Shown: positions 24,575 through 33,417 of the stretch, one piece after another | How the letters are laid out: every line of letters starts with the position of its first letter | Position numbering within the stretch: position 1 is the first letter of the stretch | Source of the DNA: Fibrobacter sp. | GTDB taxonomy: Bacteria; Fibrobacterota; Fibrobacteria; Fibrobacterales; Fibrobacteraceae | DNA: 64,000 nt | NCBI GenBank assembly: GCA_017649565.1 | Contig: JAGCGO010000066.1 | Coordinates: forward strand, 1 to 64,000 | Direction of reading: 5' to 3' | The notes under the pieces: generated by a model | Databases searched by the model: none | Told to the model about the DNA's origin: nothing | Seen by the model: the letters and a program-made list of their open reading frames with translations, nothing else | Translations under genes and position numbers: made by a program

Positions 24575-27500
24575 ATGAAGAACAAACTTCTATTTGGTGT
24601 CGCCCTATGCTTAGGGCTGTGTTCCATGGCCTCTGCGCAATTCGGAGGCCCCGGAGGACGAAACAACGGACAGACTACCGAAGAACCGGCAGCCGGTCCT
24701 GGTGCCGATGAAGGCCAAGAAGCTGTCGAACCGACCAACCCCACGCGTCCTGGCGGTAACGGCGGCAATACGGGCCGTCAGACATCCAATAACATCAGCA
24801 TCCGCTTCATGACACCGTGGACCAACTCCTCGGCCATCATGCACGCAGGTAACGCCACCGACTCGATGAAGCTCGTCAAGAACTATTGCGGCTGGTTCGA
24901 GTCCAAGGTCCCCGCCCCCGGCGAGGGCCAGAGCGCACAGATTTACTTCACCCAGACCCTGGGCGGAACCCCCTATGGCGCGGGCGGTCTCAACAGCACC
25001 GATCCCATCTCGCTGGACAGCATCCTCGCCACCGGCGCGACGACCGTCTGGATCAAGCCGGTCCCCTACCCGAACGGCACGCCCACCCTCTACAGCGACT
25101 TCCCCACCGGATCGCTGGGCGTCTGCACCAAGAAGCTCCCCGTCATGGTGTTTGACTGGCTGCACGGCGACAACGGCGACGGCGGCGTCTCTACGAGGAC
25201 CAACAGGGACTCCACGACAACGATTACTTACGGCAACGGCGCCAAGGACCAGGATCCCACCCTCGGCGCGCTGTATGCCACCAGCAACGACTTCGGTTCC
25301 GGCGGATGCGCCCGCCACACCACCGGCATGGTCGAACCCGTGCTCGGCGCGAACGGCGTCCCCGTCCGTGCGGCCGTGTTCCCCGAGAACTGCCAACTGA
25401 CCGAACACCTCAACAGCTGGTTCCTGCCCCAGCCCGTCGCCACCGGCCCCGACGGCAAGCAGTACACCAACGCGACCTGCCGCGAAATCGAACTCGAGAT
25501 GAACGAAGACGGCATGTGGCTCGGCCAGAGGGACAACAGGAGCCCCGAAGGCGGTCTCTTCCTGCTCGACGACTTCCAGTACCTGGACGAAGCTGAAACC
25601 GTCCTGAACCCCTTCTTCGACAACCTGAACGGCAACAGCGGCAGGGGCAGGCACAACTTCGGCTTCACGATGAAGATCCAGGCCCAGTTCGAATACGTCC
25701 CCGGCCAGTACTTCTCGTTCTTCGGCGACGACGACGTGTGGGTGTTCATCAACAACCGCCTTGTCGTGGATATCGGCGGCCAGCACGCACAGGTGGAAGG
25801 CTCCGTCGACCTCGACACCCTGGGCCTCACTCCCGGTGTGACCTATCCGTTCCACATCTTCTACGCCGAACGCCATATTTACGAATCGAACTTCAAGATG
25901 CTCACCTCCATCGACCTCCAGACGGAAGCGAGCCTGCTCCTGAGCAACCTCTCCACGGACGAACGCAACCTCCAGTACGACATCTGGCAGATCGTCCGCG
26001 AACAGCAGCTCTCCTGCGACTTCTCGAACACCATGCAGACCAAGGACACCACGAGGGCGCCCTCCAACTTCAACCTGAGCGGCGGCAACCTCCCGGCCGA
26101 AGGCGTGTACCTCGACTCTGCAGGCACCTGGTACGGTGGCATCATCATCAACAACGACATGTCCGGCTTCAAGGTGAACGTCGACGCCATCAAGGAAGCT
26201 CGCGCCCTTTCTCCGGGCCAGTACTGCGTGCGCTTCACCCTCCAGGCCGACCCGACCCAGGGCGACGAAGTCTGGTTCGAAGTTGACGCCTACGCTCTCC
26301 CGACTGTGGTCTTTGCCGATAACAAGTGGAAGATCCTCGGCAGCAACCTGAACAGCCAGGTGACTCCGCTTGGCGAATGGGCCTACCAGAAATACCAGGT
26401 CAACGTGCAGTACGAAGAAGAATGGGGCGCCGAATACAACGACATCCTCTACATCAACTCGACCGACACGCTGATGACCATTGTCGACGAAGCCGGCAAC
26501 CCGATTAACTACATCACGCTCAACGCGGGCAAGGGCACGTTCTACGTCATCGGCAAGGGTGAAGTCGTGAACGCCACCTTGATGGTCAAGGGCGCCGCCT
26601 CCGCGAATACCGCAGCCTGGACGAACATCAACCTCAAGCTCCCGCCTGTACCGCTTGTCGAATACGCCATCATGTACGACCGCGACGGCGACGGACGTGC
26701 CGACAGTCTCTTTGTCAAGTACACGAAGGAACTCATCGGCAAGAGCAAGATCGACTCGCTGCAGTTCACATTCGGCGACCAGTTCCCGGTACGCACCAAG
26801 TACGACCGTCACGGTGACTCGGCCCTCGTCCTTACCGCCGAAGGCGGATTCGGCAACGCCGTGTTCACGGGTATCGTCGATACGGCCTACTTCGGCATGA
26901 TTGAAACTTGGTTCACGTTCTCCGACAACGGAGGCACCTCGGTATTCCCGGTCACCGGCGACATCATCGACCGCGTGAACCCAATCATCACCTCCGCAGA
27001 AGTCGAAATCACAGACCACAATACGAACCTGGTCGTGACCTTCAGCGAAGGCATCGCCGACAGCAGCAAGAACTACTACCTGGAAGCATTCAATTACAAG
27101 TGCTGGCGCGCCGGTTCCCTGAAGGAACCCATCGACCCGATGTCCGTCAAGAAGGTGAAACCGAATATCTGGAAATTGCCCTTCAACGGTGGCATGAACG
27201 ATGTCGTCCCGGCCGTGGGTGACTCCATCCGCCTCGTCCCTGGCGACGCACCGCTCTACATTACGGGCCTCGAAGTCGCCTTCGACCTGTCCGGCACCTC
27301 GCCGCACGTGCTGAACCCCTGGGTCCGCATCACCGGTGACCAGGAAGTCCAGGTGACCAGCGCACCGGTTGCAGCCGTCAGCGCCGACAACGACAAGACC
27401 GTCCATATCGTCACGAACAAGGAAGCGACCGTTCCCACGCTCATCACGGACCTGACCAAGGACGTGAAGGAAATTGTTGACGAATACGGCGTACAGGGCC

Positions 27501-28054
27501 ACTTGATCGGATTCGACATGGCTCAGCTTGCCGCCAACGAGAACGCGGCTGTTGTGGCCGATATCGACAAGGGCAAGCTCACCGTCGACATTCTCCGCCA
27601 GATCGAATCCGGCGACTTGTCCGTCAAGGAAGCCAAGAAGACCTACGACCTGAGCGAATCCACCGTGAACGCCATCAAGGAAGGCACGCTCACCTCGTCC
27701 AACTTCGCCGGCGTCAAGAACGGCACCGTGAAGGTCATGAGCAAGGATAACATTACGCTCCACTACAAGACGAGCTACTTCACGAGCCTCGGCCATTACG
27801 TGAACGGCGAATCCGGTTCCATCGCCTGCGCCGACACGATCTACAACGGCGACTGCCTGAACAACGGCGGTAACCTGTTCCTCGCCTGGAACATGAGGGC
27901 AAGCGACAACCGCCTCGTCGCGACAGGCGTCTACATCGCCCGTCTCGAAATCAAGGTGAAGGCCGGCAACAAGACCATTTCCGAGATGACACGCGACATG
28001 CTCTGGGGTGTCCGCCGCGGAAAGATCAACGCGCTCGAGCTGAACATCAAGTAA
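24575..28054 (+). CDS. Secreted fibro-slime domain protein
   Basis: A 1159-residue exported protein, signal peptide MKNKLLFGVALCLGLCSMASA, followed by a Gly/Asn/Pro-rich low-complexity segment to about residue 70. The fibro-slime domain lies at about 305-450: REIELEMNEDGMWLGQRD, then FEYVPGQYFSFFGDDDVWVF, INNRLVVDIGGQH and the PA14-like end FHIFYAERHIYESNFKM. This domain was named from Fibrobacter succinogenes proteins and is found in surface or adhesion proteins of that group. The remainder is beta-rich, with a segment resembling a bacterial Ig-like fold (DRVNPIITSAEVEITDHNTNLVVTFSEGI), and ends in a sequence with LVATGVYIARLEIKV. No catalytic motif. Taxonomically this is the most telling gene of the window. 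Confidence 0.9.
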   Translation: MKNKLLFGVALCLGLCSMASAQFGGPGGRNNGQTTEEPAAGPGADEGQEAVEPTNPTRPGGNGGNTGRQTSNNISIRFMTPWTNSSAIMHAGNATDSMKLVKNYCGWFESKVPAPGEGQSAQIYFTQTLGGTPYGAGGLNSTDPISLDSILATGATTVWIKPVPYPNGTPTLYSDFPTGSLGVCTKKLPVMVFDWLHGDNGDGGVSTRTNRDSTTTITYGNGAKDQDPTLGALYATSNDFGSGGCARHTTGMVEPVLGANGVPVRAAVFPENCQLTEHLNSWFLPQPVATGPDGKQYTNATCREIELEMNEDGMWLGQRDNRSPEGGLFLLDDFQYLDEAETVLNPFFDNLNGNSGRGRHNFGFTMKIQAQFEYVPGQYFSFFGDDDVWVFINNRLVVDIGGQHAQVEGSVDLDTLGLTPGVTYPFHIFYAERHIYESNFKMLTSIDLQTEASLLLSNLSTDERNLQYDIWQIVREQQLSCDFSNTMQTKDTTRAPSNFNLSGGNLPAEGVYLDSAGTWYGGIIINNDMSGFKVNVDAIKEARALSPGQYCVRFTLQADPTQGDEVWFEVDAYALPTVVFADNKWKILGSNLNSQVTPLGEWAYQKYQVNVQYEEEWGAEYNDILYINSTDTLMTIVDEAGNPINYITLNAGKGTFYVIGKGEVVNATLMVKGAASANTAAWTNINLKLPPVPLVEYAIMYDRDGDGRADSLFVKYTKELIGKSKIDSLQFTFGDQFPVRTKYDRHGDSALVLTAEGGFGNAVFTGIVDTAYFGMIETWFTFSDNGGTSVFPVTGDIIDRVNPIITSAEVEITDHNTNLVVTFSEGIADSSKNYYLEAFNYKCWRAGSLKEPIDPMSVKKVKPNIWKLPFNGGMNDVVPAVGDSIRLVPGDAPLYITGLEVAFDLSGTSPHVLNPWVRITGDQEVQVTSAPVAAVSADNDKTVHIVTNKEATVPTLITDLTKDVKEIVDEYGVQGHLIGFDMAQLAANENAAVVADIDKGKLTVDILRQIESGDLSVKEAKKTYDLSESTVNAIKEGTLTSSNFAGVKNGTVKVMSKDNITLHYKTSYFTSLGHYVNGESGSIACADTIYNGDCLNNGGNLFLAWNMRASDNRLVATGVYIARLEIKVKAGNKTISEMTRDMLWGVRRGKINALELNIK

Positions 28055-28073
28055 GTTTCTCTACACGATAAAC

Positions 28074-28105
28074 AACGCCTCGCTAATGCGGGGCGTTTCT
28101 TTTTT
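28074..28105 (+). terminator. Terminator of the fibro-slime gene
   Basis: AACGCCTCGC-TAAT-GCGGGGCGTT stem (one mismatch) running into TTTCTTTTTT, 19 bases after the stop codon. Confidence 0.9.
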
Positions 28106-28156
28106 GCATTCAGAGGTTCCCGAAGGAACCGTCCCGGCGCAGCTGTCTTGATACAG

Positions 28157-28185
28157 AAAAGGCCGGACTGTGCGTCCGGCCTTAC
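28157..28185 (-). terminator. Terminator downstream of rng
   Basis: AAGGCCGGAC and GTCCGGCCTT form a perfect 10-bp stem; on the minus strand it is followed by TTTTC. Lies 28 bases past the RNase G stop codon. Confidence 0.7.
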
Positions 28186-28212
28186 TTACAAACTAACTTA
28201 AAACCTCGACAA

Positions 28213-29748
28213 CTATACGAAGTTGTACTGGTCCGTGATGTCCTCGTTGTTCTTGTCGTACATCCAGAACTGGTTCACGTGTGCACTTTCGTCTTCCACG
28301 AGGGAGATCTTCATGTTGTGCTTGTATTCCAGGTAGTTGAACATGCGGTTGAGGTCGCGGCAGAGCACGTCGACAACGGCGGGGCTCACCACGAGCGTTA
28401 CCTCGCGCAGCTTGCCCTTGGCCTTCGCGCGGGCCATCCAGCGGTCGATCATGCCGAGCGTGGATTCCAGCGTGGCAATACGTCCACCGCCGTTGCACAC
28501 CGGGCAGCGTTCCGTCTTCTCGGTCATCAGGTTCACGCGGACGCGCTTGCGGGTGACTTCCATGAGGCCGAACTGGCTGATGGGGGCCGGGCTGATAGGC
28601 GCCTTGTCGCGGCGGATAGCCTTGCGGAATTCCTGGTACACGGCCTCGCGGTCGGCGTCGGTCTCCATATCGATGAAGTCGATGATGATGAGGCCGCCCA
28701 CGTCGCGCAGGCGGAGCTGCTTCGCGATTTCGTGACAGGCGTCGATGTTTGTCTCGAGGATGATCTTGCTCTGGTCCTTGCCGTGCACCTTAGGTCCGGT
28801 GTTCACGTCGATGGACACAAGCGCTTCGGTCTGCTCAATGACGAGGTTGCCGCCACGCGGCAGCGGAACCTGGCGCTGCAGGGAACGAGCATAGTCGTTC
28901 TCGATCTTGAAGTATTCGAACAAACTCTCGCTGCTGCTCCAGAGCTTGACCTTGTCGAGCTTGTCCGGAGAAAGCACCTTGAGGTATTCGCGGAGGGCGA
29001 AGTACTCGTCGCGGTTGTCGATATACACGTAGTCGGTGTTGTCGCCAAAGTATTCGCGGACTGTCTGCTCGATAGAGTCGGACTCCTCGTAGATGCAGGT
29101 CTCGGCGGGCATGGTCTCGAAGTTGTACTTCGTCTGTTCCCACTTGCTTTCGAGCTCGCGCATCTGCTTGTTGATCTCGAACTCGGACTCGTTCAAGCCG
29201 TTGGTGCGGACGATGTAGCCCACGTCGCGGCCCTTGAGGCGGCGGACCACCTTCTTGAACTCGCGGCGCTTGGCCGGATCGCGTTCGCGCTTCGAGACGC
29301 CGATGAAGTTGGTGCCGGGCATGCACACGAGGAAACGTCCAGCGAAACTCAGGTGCGTCGTCAGACGGGCACCCTTGGTGCTGATCGGTTCCTTGACAAC
29401 CTGGACCATGATTTCTTGACCTTCCTTGAGCAACTCGTCGATGGAAATGTCCTTGGAAACGCCATCCTCGTCATCGTCGTCGCCATATTCGCGGCGGAGG
29501 AGTTCGTTCCTGTCCATTGCATCGTCCTGGTGCAGGAAGCCGGCCTTCTCGAGGCCGATATCAATGAACGCAGCCTTGAGCGCGGGGAGCACCTTCTGGA
29601 CTACGCCTTTATATATATTGCCCAGAACTCGATTAGACGAGACACCTTCAACAACTAGCTCTACAAGTTCGCCATCTTCCATGATGGCGATACGCTTCTC
29701 GTAAGGTGTCTTGCTAATCAAAATTCCGCGCTTACACTTATTTGCCAT
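28213..29748 (-). CDS. rng: Ribonuclease G/E family endoribonuclease
   Basis: A 511-residue endoribonuclease for rRNA maturation and mRNA decay. The S1 RNA-binding domain (about 35-130: GNIYKGVVQKVLPALKAAFIDIGLEKAGFLH) carries an acidic insertion (YGDDDDEDG). The 5'-sensor/RNase H-like part follows, then the DNase I-like catalytic region with magnesium ligands in SIDVNTG and IIDFIDM, and the zinc-link CPVCNGGGR near residue 418. Length matches RNase G rather than RNase E with its long tail. Transcribed alone, with AGGAG seven bases before the ATG. Confidence 0.93.
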   Translation of the reverse strand: MANKCKRGILISKTPYEKRIAIMEDGELVELVVEGVSSNRVLGNIYKGVVQKVLPALKAAFIDIGLEKAGFLHQDDAMDRNELLRREYGDDDDEDGVSKDISIDELLKEGQEIMVQVVKEPISTKGARLTTHLSFAGRFLVCMPGTNFIGVSKRERDPAKRREFKKVVRRLKGRDVGYIVRTNGLNESEFEINKQMRELESKWEQTKYNFETMPAETCIYEESDSIEQTVREYFGDNTDYVYIDNRDEYFALREYLKVLSPDKLDKVKLWSSSESLFEYFKIENDYARSLQRQVPLPRGGNLVIEQTEALVSIDVNTGPKVHGKDQSKIILETNIDACHEIAKQLRLRDVGGLIIIDFIDMETDADREAVYQEFRKAIRRDKAPISPAPISQFGLMEVTRKRVRVNLMTEKTERCPVCNGGGRIATLESTLGMIDRWMARAKAKGKLREVTLVVSPAVVDVLCRDLNRMFNYLEYKHNMKISLVEDESAHVNQFWMYDKNNEDITDQYNFV

Positions 29749-29889
29749 TAAAACTCCTAAAAGTAAGCAAAACTTGATAGCACCCTAAGAGGATGACCAA
29801 AAGTATGGAAATCCTCCGAGCCCGAGAAGGTTCTTGACGGAAAGTACCGCCCGCCCGCTCCAACGGACCTAGGGACTTTAAATATAATA

Positions 29890-30047
29890 AGACGAGAGGC
29901 TAGAGATGAGAGGCTAGAGGCTAGATATACGAAACTAGGTGCTTTAGCACCTTAGTTGTGTTATCCCATGAGGTTCGAGGTTCCAGGCTCGGTAGTCGAG
30001 ACTCCAGGTTCGAGGCTCGGGATGCGGGGGCCGGGGTCAGGATTACG
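29890..30047. repeat. Heptanucleotide-phase array 3 with palindrome
   Basis: Two blocks of 7-bp words fill the gap upstream of rng to the stop of the next gene. Block one (29890-29966) has AGACGAG, AGGCTAG three times and AGATGAG, then a module ATATACG AAACTAG GTGCTTT AGCACCT ... GTTATCC holding the palindrome GGTGCTTTAGCACC. Block two (29971-30047) has AGGTTCG and AGGCTCG twice each, AGGTTCC and AGACTCC. From 29749 to 29889 I see only the rng upstream region. Confidence 0.8.
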
Positions 30048-30884
30048 TTACTTTGTTATAAAAAAACCTTCCGGGTCGACCGGGATGCCGTCAATGCGTA
30101 CCTCGTAATGCAGTCCGACACTGGACTCACGACCGCTCTCGGCAATAACCGCGATAGGATCGCCGCGGGAGACCTTCTGGCCCGTCTTGACGAGGGCTGC
30201 ACCCAGGTGGGCATAGAACGTACGGACACGCTTCGTGTGCTCGATCTTCATCGTGAGCCCGAACCCGCGATGCGAGCGGATCTCGATGACGGTTCCACCG
30301 CCCGGGGCGAACACGGTGTCGCCTTCCGCAGCGACGAAGTCGATACCGCGGTGCGGCAGGTTCTGCTGCGTGAACTGATCGAATATCAACTCGAAACGGT
30401 TCTTGACCGTCGGGGAATTCTTGATGGGATGCAGCACGGGAATGCTCGCGGCCAATGCAGAATCCGCCTCCAGGAGCCTGACCGCCTTGCGCATGGTACG
30501 CTCGATTTCCAGGACGCCCTTGCGGTCCTTCGCCATGGGAGCGAGCTCGTCGTCCCCGCCGGCGTTCTCCAGCGAAAAGCCCATGCCGCTCAGCACAACG
30601 GTACTGTCGCGCAACAGGCGCGCCTCTTCCGCCTTGAGAATAGACTCGTCCACCTTCTCGCGAATCTGCTTGATCTGTTTCTTTATAAAGGAATTCTGCT
30701 TGTAGACATCCACCACGTTCCCGTCGGAAATGCGGTCGATAATTTCTGCAGGGGAAAACAGGATAAAACCGAGGATGGCGAAAATGCAGGCGACGATACC
30801 CACGGCAAGCTTCCACACGGGGAACCTGTAGTTCCTGCTGCCCGAGGTATCCTTGGAAAAAACGTGTACTTCGATTTTCTTCAC
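30048..30884 (-). CDS. M23-family metallopeptidase (LytM domain)
   Basis: A 278-residue inner-membrane-anchored protein. A single TM helix is at about 25-44 (LAVGIVACIFAILGFILFS), a coiled coil at about 60-100 (QNSFIKKQIKQIREKVDESILKAEEARLL), and an M23 peptidase domain from about 155. The zinc ligands are visible in LPHRGIDF (His, Asp), YAHLG and LHYEVR. Such enzymes cut peptidoglycan peptide bridges in the periplasm. It is a paralogue of the M23 protein at 47599. The upstream 83-residue gene ends three bases before its start, so the two form an operon. Confidence 0.9.
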   Translation of the reverse strand: MKKIEVHVFSKDTSGSRNYRFPVWKLAVGIVACIFAILGFILFSPAEIIDRISDGNVVDVYKQNSFIKKQIKQIREKVDESILKAEEARLLRDSTVVLSGMGFSLENAGGDDELAPMAKDRKGVLEIERTMRKAVRLLEADSALAASIPVLHPIKNSPTVKNRFELIFDQFTQQNLPHRGIDFVAAEGDTVFAPGGGTVIEIRSHRGFGLTMKIEHTKRVRTFYAHLGAALVKTGQKVSRGDPIAVIAESGRESSVGLHYEVRIDGIPVDPEGFFITK

Positions 30885-30887
30885 AGC

Positions 30888-31139
30888 TTACCGGTTACCC
30901 TTCAGTTCTCTGAGTTTTCTCAGGCGTTCCTCGATGGAGCCCACCAATTCCACGATGGCCGGATCGCTCTTCATGACCGACACGAGGTCACCCAGCACGG
31001 CATGGTATACCTTTTCACCCAGATTGCGGTAGTCGGCGGCCAGCTTAGCCTCCTCGCCCGTAACGTCGACGCGATTACGCACCATGTCGGCATAAGACTT
31101 GGCCTTGTTTTTCAGCATATTTAGAGGGATTTTGTGCAT
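30888..31139 (-). CDS. Small conserved-looking protein, 83 residues
   Basis: An 83-residue soluble, mostly helical protein (MHKIPLNMLKNKAKSYADMV at the start). No family recognised. GAGG eight bases before ATG 31139 supports this start; the frame is open further upstream but without a ribosome site. CTACTATTTT some 25 bases upstream may be the promoter -10. It is directly followed by the M23 peptidase gene, which hints at a cell-envelope link, but nothing in the sequence proves it. Confidence 0.6.
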   Translation of the reverse strand: MHKIPLNMLKNKAKSYADMVRNRVDVTGEEAKLAADYRNLGEKVYHAVLGDLVSVMKSDPAIVELVGSIEERLRKLRELKGNR

Positions 31140-31202
31140 GCTTTTTTCCTCACCGCTCTCTAAAATAGTAGATTTTTGGACATAAAACAATGGAGATTCC
31201 CT

Positions 31203-31355
31203 ATGAGTCGTAGTGAACGCAGGCGTGCAAAGCAAAATGCCAAGAATTTTGTCCCCAAGAAGTCCAACGCTCTCGACAAGCGGGTCATTGTCCTGCTCGC
31301 AGTTATCGCGGTAGTATTCTTTGTAGGAACGATGCTTATTCAGAGAGGTGCATAA
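31203..31355 (+). CDS. Small single-TM protein, 50 residues
   Basis: An ORF of 50 residues: a basic N-terminus (MSRSERRRAKQNAKNFVPKK) and one TM helix (VIVLLAVIAVVFFVGTMLI). GGAG lies seven bases before the ATG. Three bases separate it from dnaN, so it is cotranscribed with and perhaps translationally coupled to the clamp gene. Role unknown. Confidence 0.65.
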   Translation: MSRSERRRAKQNAKNFVPKKSNALDKRVIVLLAVIAVVFFVGTMLIQRGA

Positions 31356-31358
31356 TCC

Positions 31359-32480
31359 ATGAAGTTTTCAATTGACAAAACCGTTCTTCAGAACGTTCTG
31401 AAATCGGCCATTACGGCCGTTCCGAACAAGTCCACCATCCAGGTGCTCAACAACTTCTCGCTGCGCCTCGAAGGTAACTTCCTCGAAGTCAGCGCAACCG
31501 ACCTCGACCTCGGCATCAGGGTCAAGGTCGAAGTGCAGGGCGAACGGGATGGCGCGGTCGTCATCAACGCACGCAAGTTCTCTGACCTCATCAACAACCT
31601 GGTCGACCCGAGCATCACGACTATCAGCCTCGACGTGCAGGACTACCTGGCCAAGATCCAGTGGAGCGAGAAGGGCAAGGCCTCCATCACTGGTTTTGAC
31701 GCAAGCGACTTCCCGCCGTTCCCCGAGATCGAAAATGGCGAGACCCTGAACTTCGCCGCTAGCGAACTCGCGTTCCTCGCCGAGAAGACCCTGTTCGCGA
31801 CTTCCACCGACTCCACGCGCCTCAACCTGAACGGCGTCTATCTGGAAGCCAAGGACGGAAAGATTTCCATGGTCGCCACCGACGGTCACCGTCTGGGCCG
31901 CGCCTCCATTGACCAGGAAGGTGCCAACCTCGAAAACGGCGTGATCATCCCGAAGAAGGTGCTGCAGCATATCCTCCATGTCGCGAAGAGCGATTCGAAC
32001 ATCGAAGTCCGCACTTCCGCAACGCACATCCTCTTCAACACCGACTCCACGCAGGTCATTTCCAAGCTTTACGAAGGCCCGTATCCGAACTACCGCGCCG
32101 TTATCCCGCAGCAGTTCGAACGCACCATGCAGGCCAACACGCAGGACCTCCAGAACAAGATCCGTAGCGTCATTTCCATGGCGAACATCCGTACGCGCCA
32201 GATCCGCCTGCAGATGGACGGCAACAACCTCGAACTCAGCGCGACCGACCCGGATGTCGGCGGCGATTCCCGCGAAGCACTCGCCGTGACGCACAATGGC
32301 GAAGGCAGCTTCTGCATCGGGTTCAACGGCCAGTACCTGTCCGAAATCCTCGGCTTAAGCAAAAGCGAAGAAATCGTGATGAAGATGAACGCCCCCATCG
32401 GCGCCTGTGTCATCGAGCCCGTGGGCGAGAACATGGGATTCAGCTTCCTCCTGATGCCGCTCCGCCTCGTCGAGGACTAA
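31359..32480 (+). CDS. dnaN: DNA polymerase III beta subunit (sliding clamp)
   Basis: A 373-residue sliding clamp that tethers the replicative polymerase to DNA. The three-domain layout and hallmarks are clear: MKFSIDKTVLQNVLKSAITAVPNKST at the start, SLRLEGNFLEVSATDLDLGIR, KISMVATDGHRLGRASI, YEGPYPNYRAVIP and the C-terminal SFLLMPLRL that forms part of the client-binding pocket. dnaA and recF are not adjacent, so the classic dnaA-dnaN cluster is absent here. A terminator follows. Confidence 0.95.
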   Translation: MKFSIDKTVLQNVLKSAITAVPNKSTIQVLNNFSLRLEGNFLEVSATDLDLGIRVKVEVQGERDGAVVINARKFSDLINNLVDPSITTISLDVQDYLAKIQWSEKGKASITGFDASDFPPFPEIENGETLNFAASELAFLAEKTLFATSTDSTRLNLNGVYLEAKDGKISMVATDGHRLGRASIDQEGANLENGVIIPKKVLQHILHVAKSDSNIEVRTSATHILFNTDSTQVISKLYEGPYPNYRAVIPQQFERTMQANTQDLQNKIRSVISMANIRTRQIRLQMDGNNLELSATDPDVGGDSREALAVTHNGEGSFCIGFNGQYLSEILGLSKSEEIVMKMNAPIGACVIEPVGENMGFSFLLMPLRLVED

Positions 32481-32505
32481 GGTCTCGAATCAAGGATAAA
32501 TTAAC

Positions 32506-32535
32506 GGGGCTTCGCGAAAGCGGGCCCCTTTTTTT
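32506..32535 (+). terminator. Terminator of dnaN
   Basis: GGGGCTTCGC-GAAA-GCGGGCCCC hairpin (GNRA-type loop) followed by TTTTTTT, 25 bases after the stop codon. Confidence 0.9.
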
Positions 32536-32584
32536 AGACGAGATATACGATACTTGGTGCTTTAGCAACATAGTAGAGTTATCC
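32536..32584. repeat. Heptanucleotide-phase array 4 (module shared with array 3)
   Basis: AGACGAG, ATATACG, ATACTTG, GTGCTTT, AGCAACA, TAGTAGA, GTTATCC follow each other in register. The module from ATATACG to GTTATCC matches 29925-29966 of array 3 word for word, with scattered changes. After it come the palindrome GCCCCTGCGGGGC (32599-32611) and another AGACGAG at 32615. Confidence 0.75.
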
Positions 32585-32651
32585 TCTATGAGGAGAACGC
32601 CCCTGCGGGGCTACAGACGAGAGGAGATGCCCAGTCAATCCGAGCATGACA

Positions 32652-32693
32652 ACCCCTAACAACCTTCGGCCTACTTCCTACTAACCACTTCCC
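32652..32693. repeat. Heptanucleotide-phase array 5 (reverse orientation)
   Basis: Six words, including ACTTCCT, ACTAACC and ACTTCCC, which are reverse complements of array 1 and 2 type words. It ends directly at the ttcA start codon and leaves no room for a Shine-Dalgarno sequence. Confidence 0.7.
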
Positions 32694-32694
32694 C

Positions 32695-33417
32695 ATGTCC
32701 AACGCCATCCGCAAACGCATCAGCAAGAAGATTACCAAGGCGCTCCACGATTTCAAGTTGATCGAGGACGGTGACAAGGTGCTCGTCGCGGTGAGCGGCG
32801 GCAAGGATTCCAGCGTGCTGTTGATGGAACTGGCAAGCCGCATGGGCAAGTTCCTGCCCGACTGCGAAATAGGCGCCATCCACATCCAGAGCGACTTTGC
32901 CGATAAGGCGCCGCGCGAATTTTTGCAGCGCATGGCACAGCAGTACCCGCAGATCCCTTTCTACTTCAAGGACGTGGCCGTGGAAGGCAGGCTCAAGGAA
33001 GGCCGCACACTCAACTGCTACTGGTGCAGCACGCAGCGCCGTACCGAGCTTATCAAGTTCGCCCGCGAGAACGGCTACAACAAGATCGCGCTCGGACACC
33101 ACATGGACGACATCGTGGAGACGCTCCTAATGAACATGCTCTACAAGGGCGAGTTCAGCGGCATGCCGCCGATGGTGCCCTACGAAAAATATCCGTGCAG
33201 TATCATCCGTCCCTTGTGCTACTGCGAAGAAAGCGAAATCATCGAGTACGCCGAGGATGCCGACATCCGCAAGTTCACCTGCACCTGCGAGTTCTCGAAG
33301 GCATCGCACCGCAAATCCATCCGCGAAGAAATCAAGAGCCTCACCAAGGGCAACTCCACGCTGAAGGCTAACTTGTTCGAAAGCATGCGCAACATCCGCA
33401 TGGACTACCTGCTATGA
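32695..33417 (+). CDS. ttcA: tRNA 2-thiocytidine synthetase TtcA-like
   Basis: A 240-residue PP-loop ATPase of the TtcA/TtuA group, which thiolates a tRNA base (cytidine 32 for TtcA) using ATP and an iron-sulfur cluster. The PP-loop SGGKDSS is at about residues 34-40; the cluster-binding CxxC is CYWC (about 108-111), with a further Cys in TCTCEFS. HHMDDIVETLLMN is the conserved PP-synthetase motif. A repeat array abuts the ATG, so no Shine-Dalgarno is present. The downstream lipoprotein gene overlaps its stop codon (ATGA). Confidence 0.85.
   Translation: MSNAIRKRISKKITKALHDFKLIEDGDKVLVAVSGGKDSSVLLMELASRMGKFLPDCEIGAIHIQSDFADKAPREFLQRMAQQYPQIPFYFKDVAVEGRLKEGRTLNCYWCSTQRRTELIKFARENGYNKIALGHHMDDIVETLLMNMLYKGEFSGMPPMVPYEKYPCSIIRPLCYCEESEIIEYAEDADIRKFTCTCEFSKASHRKSIREEIKSLTKGNSTLKANLFESMRNIRMDYLL

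Noticed and set aside
24611-27796. Very long open frame (1061 codons) opposite the fibro-slime gene
   Set aside because: It mirrors the codon bias of the sense gene, has no domain or signal peptide, and the sense strand codes a clear fibro-slime protein.
29998-31124. Rightward frame of 388 codons opposite the M23 peptidase gene
   Set aside because: The opposite strand codes a full M23 domain with all zinc ligands; the rightward product begins in a repeat array and has no domain.
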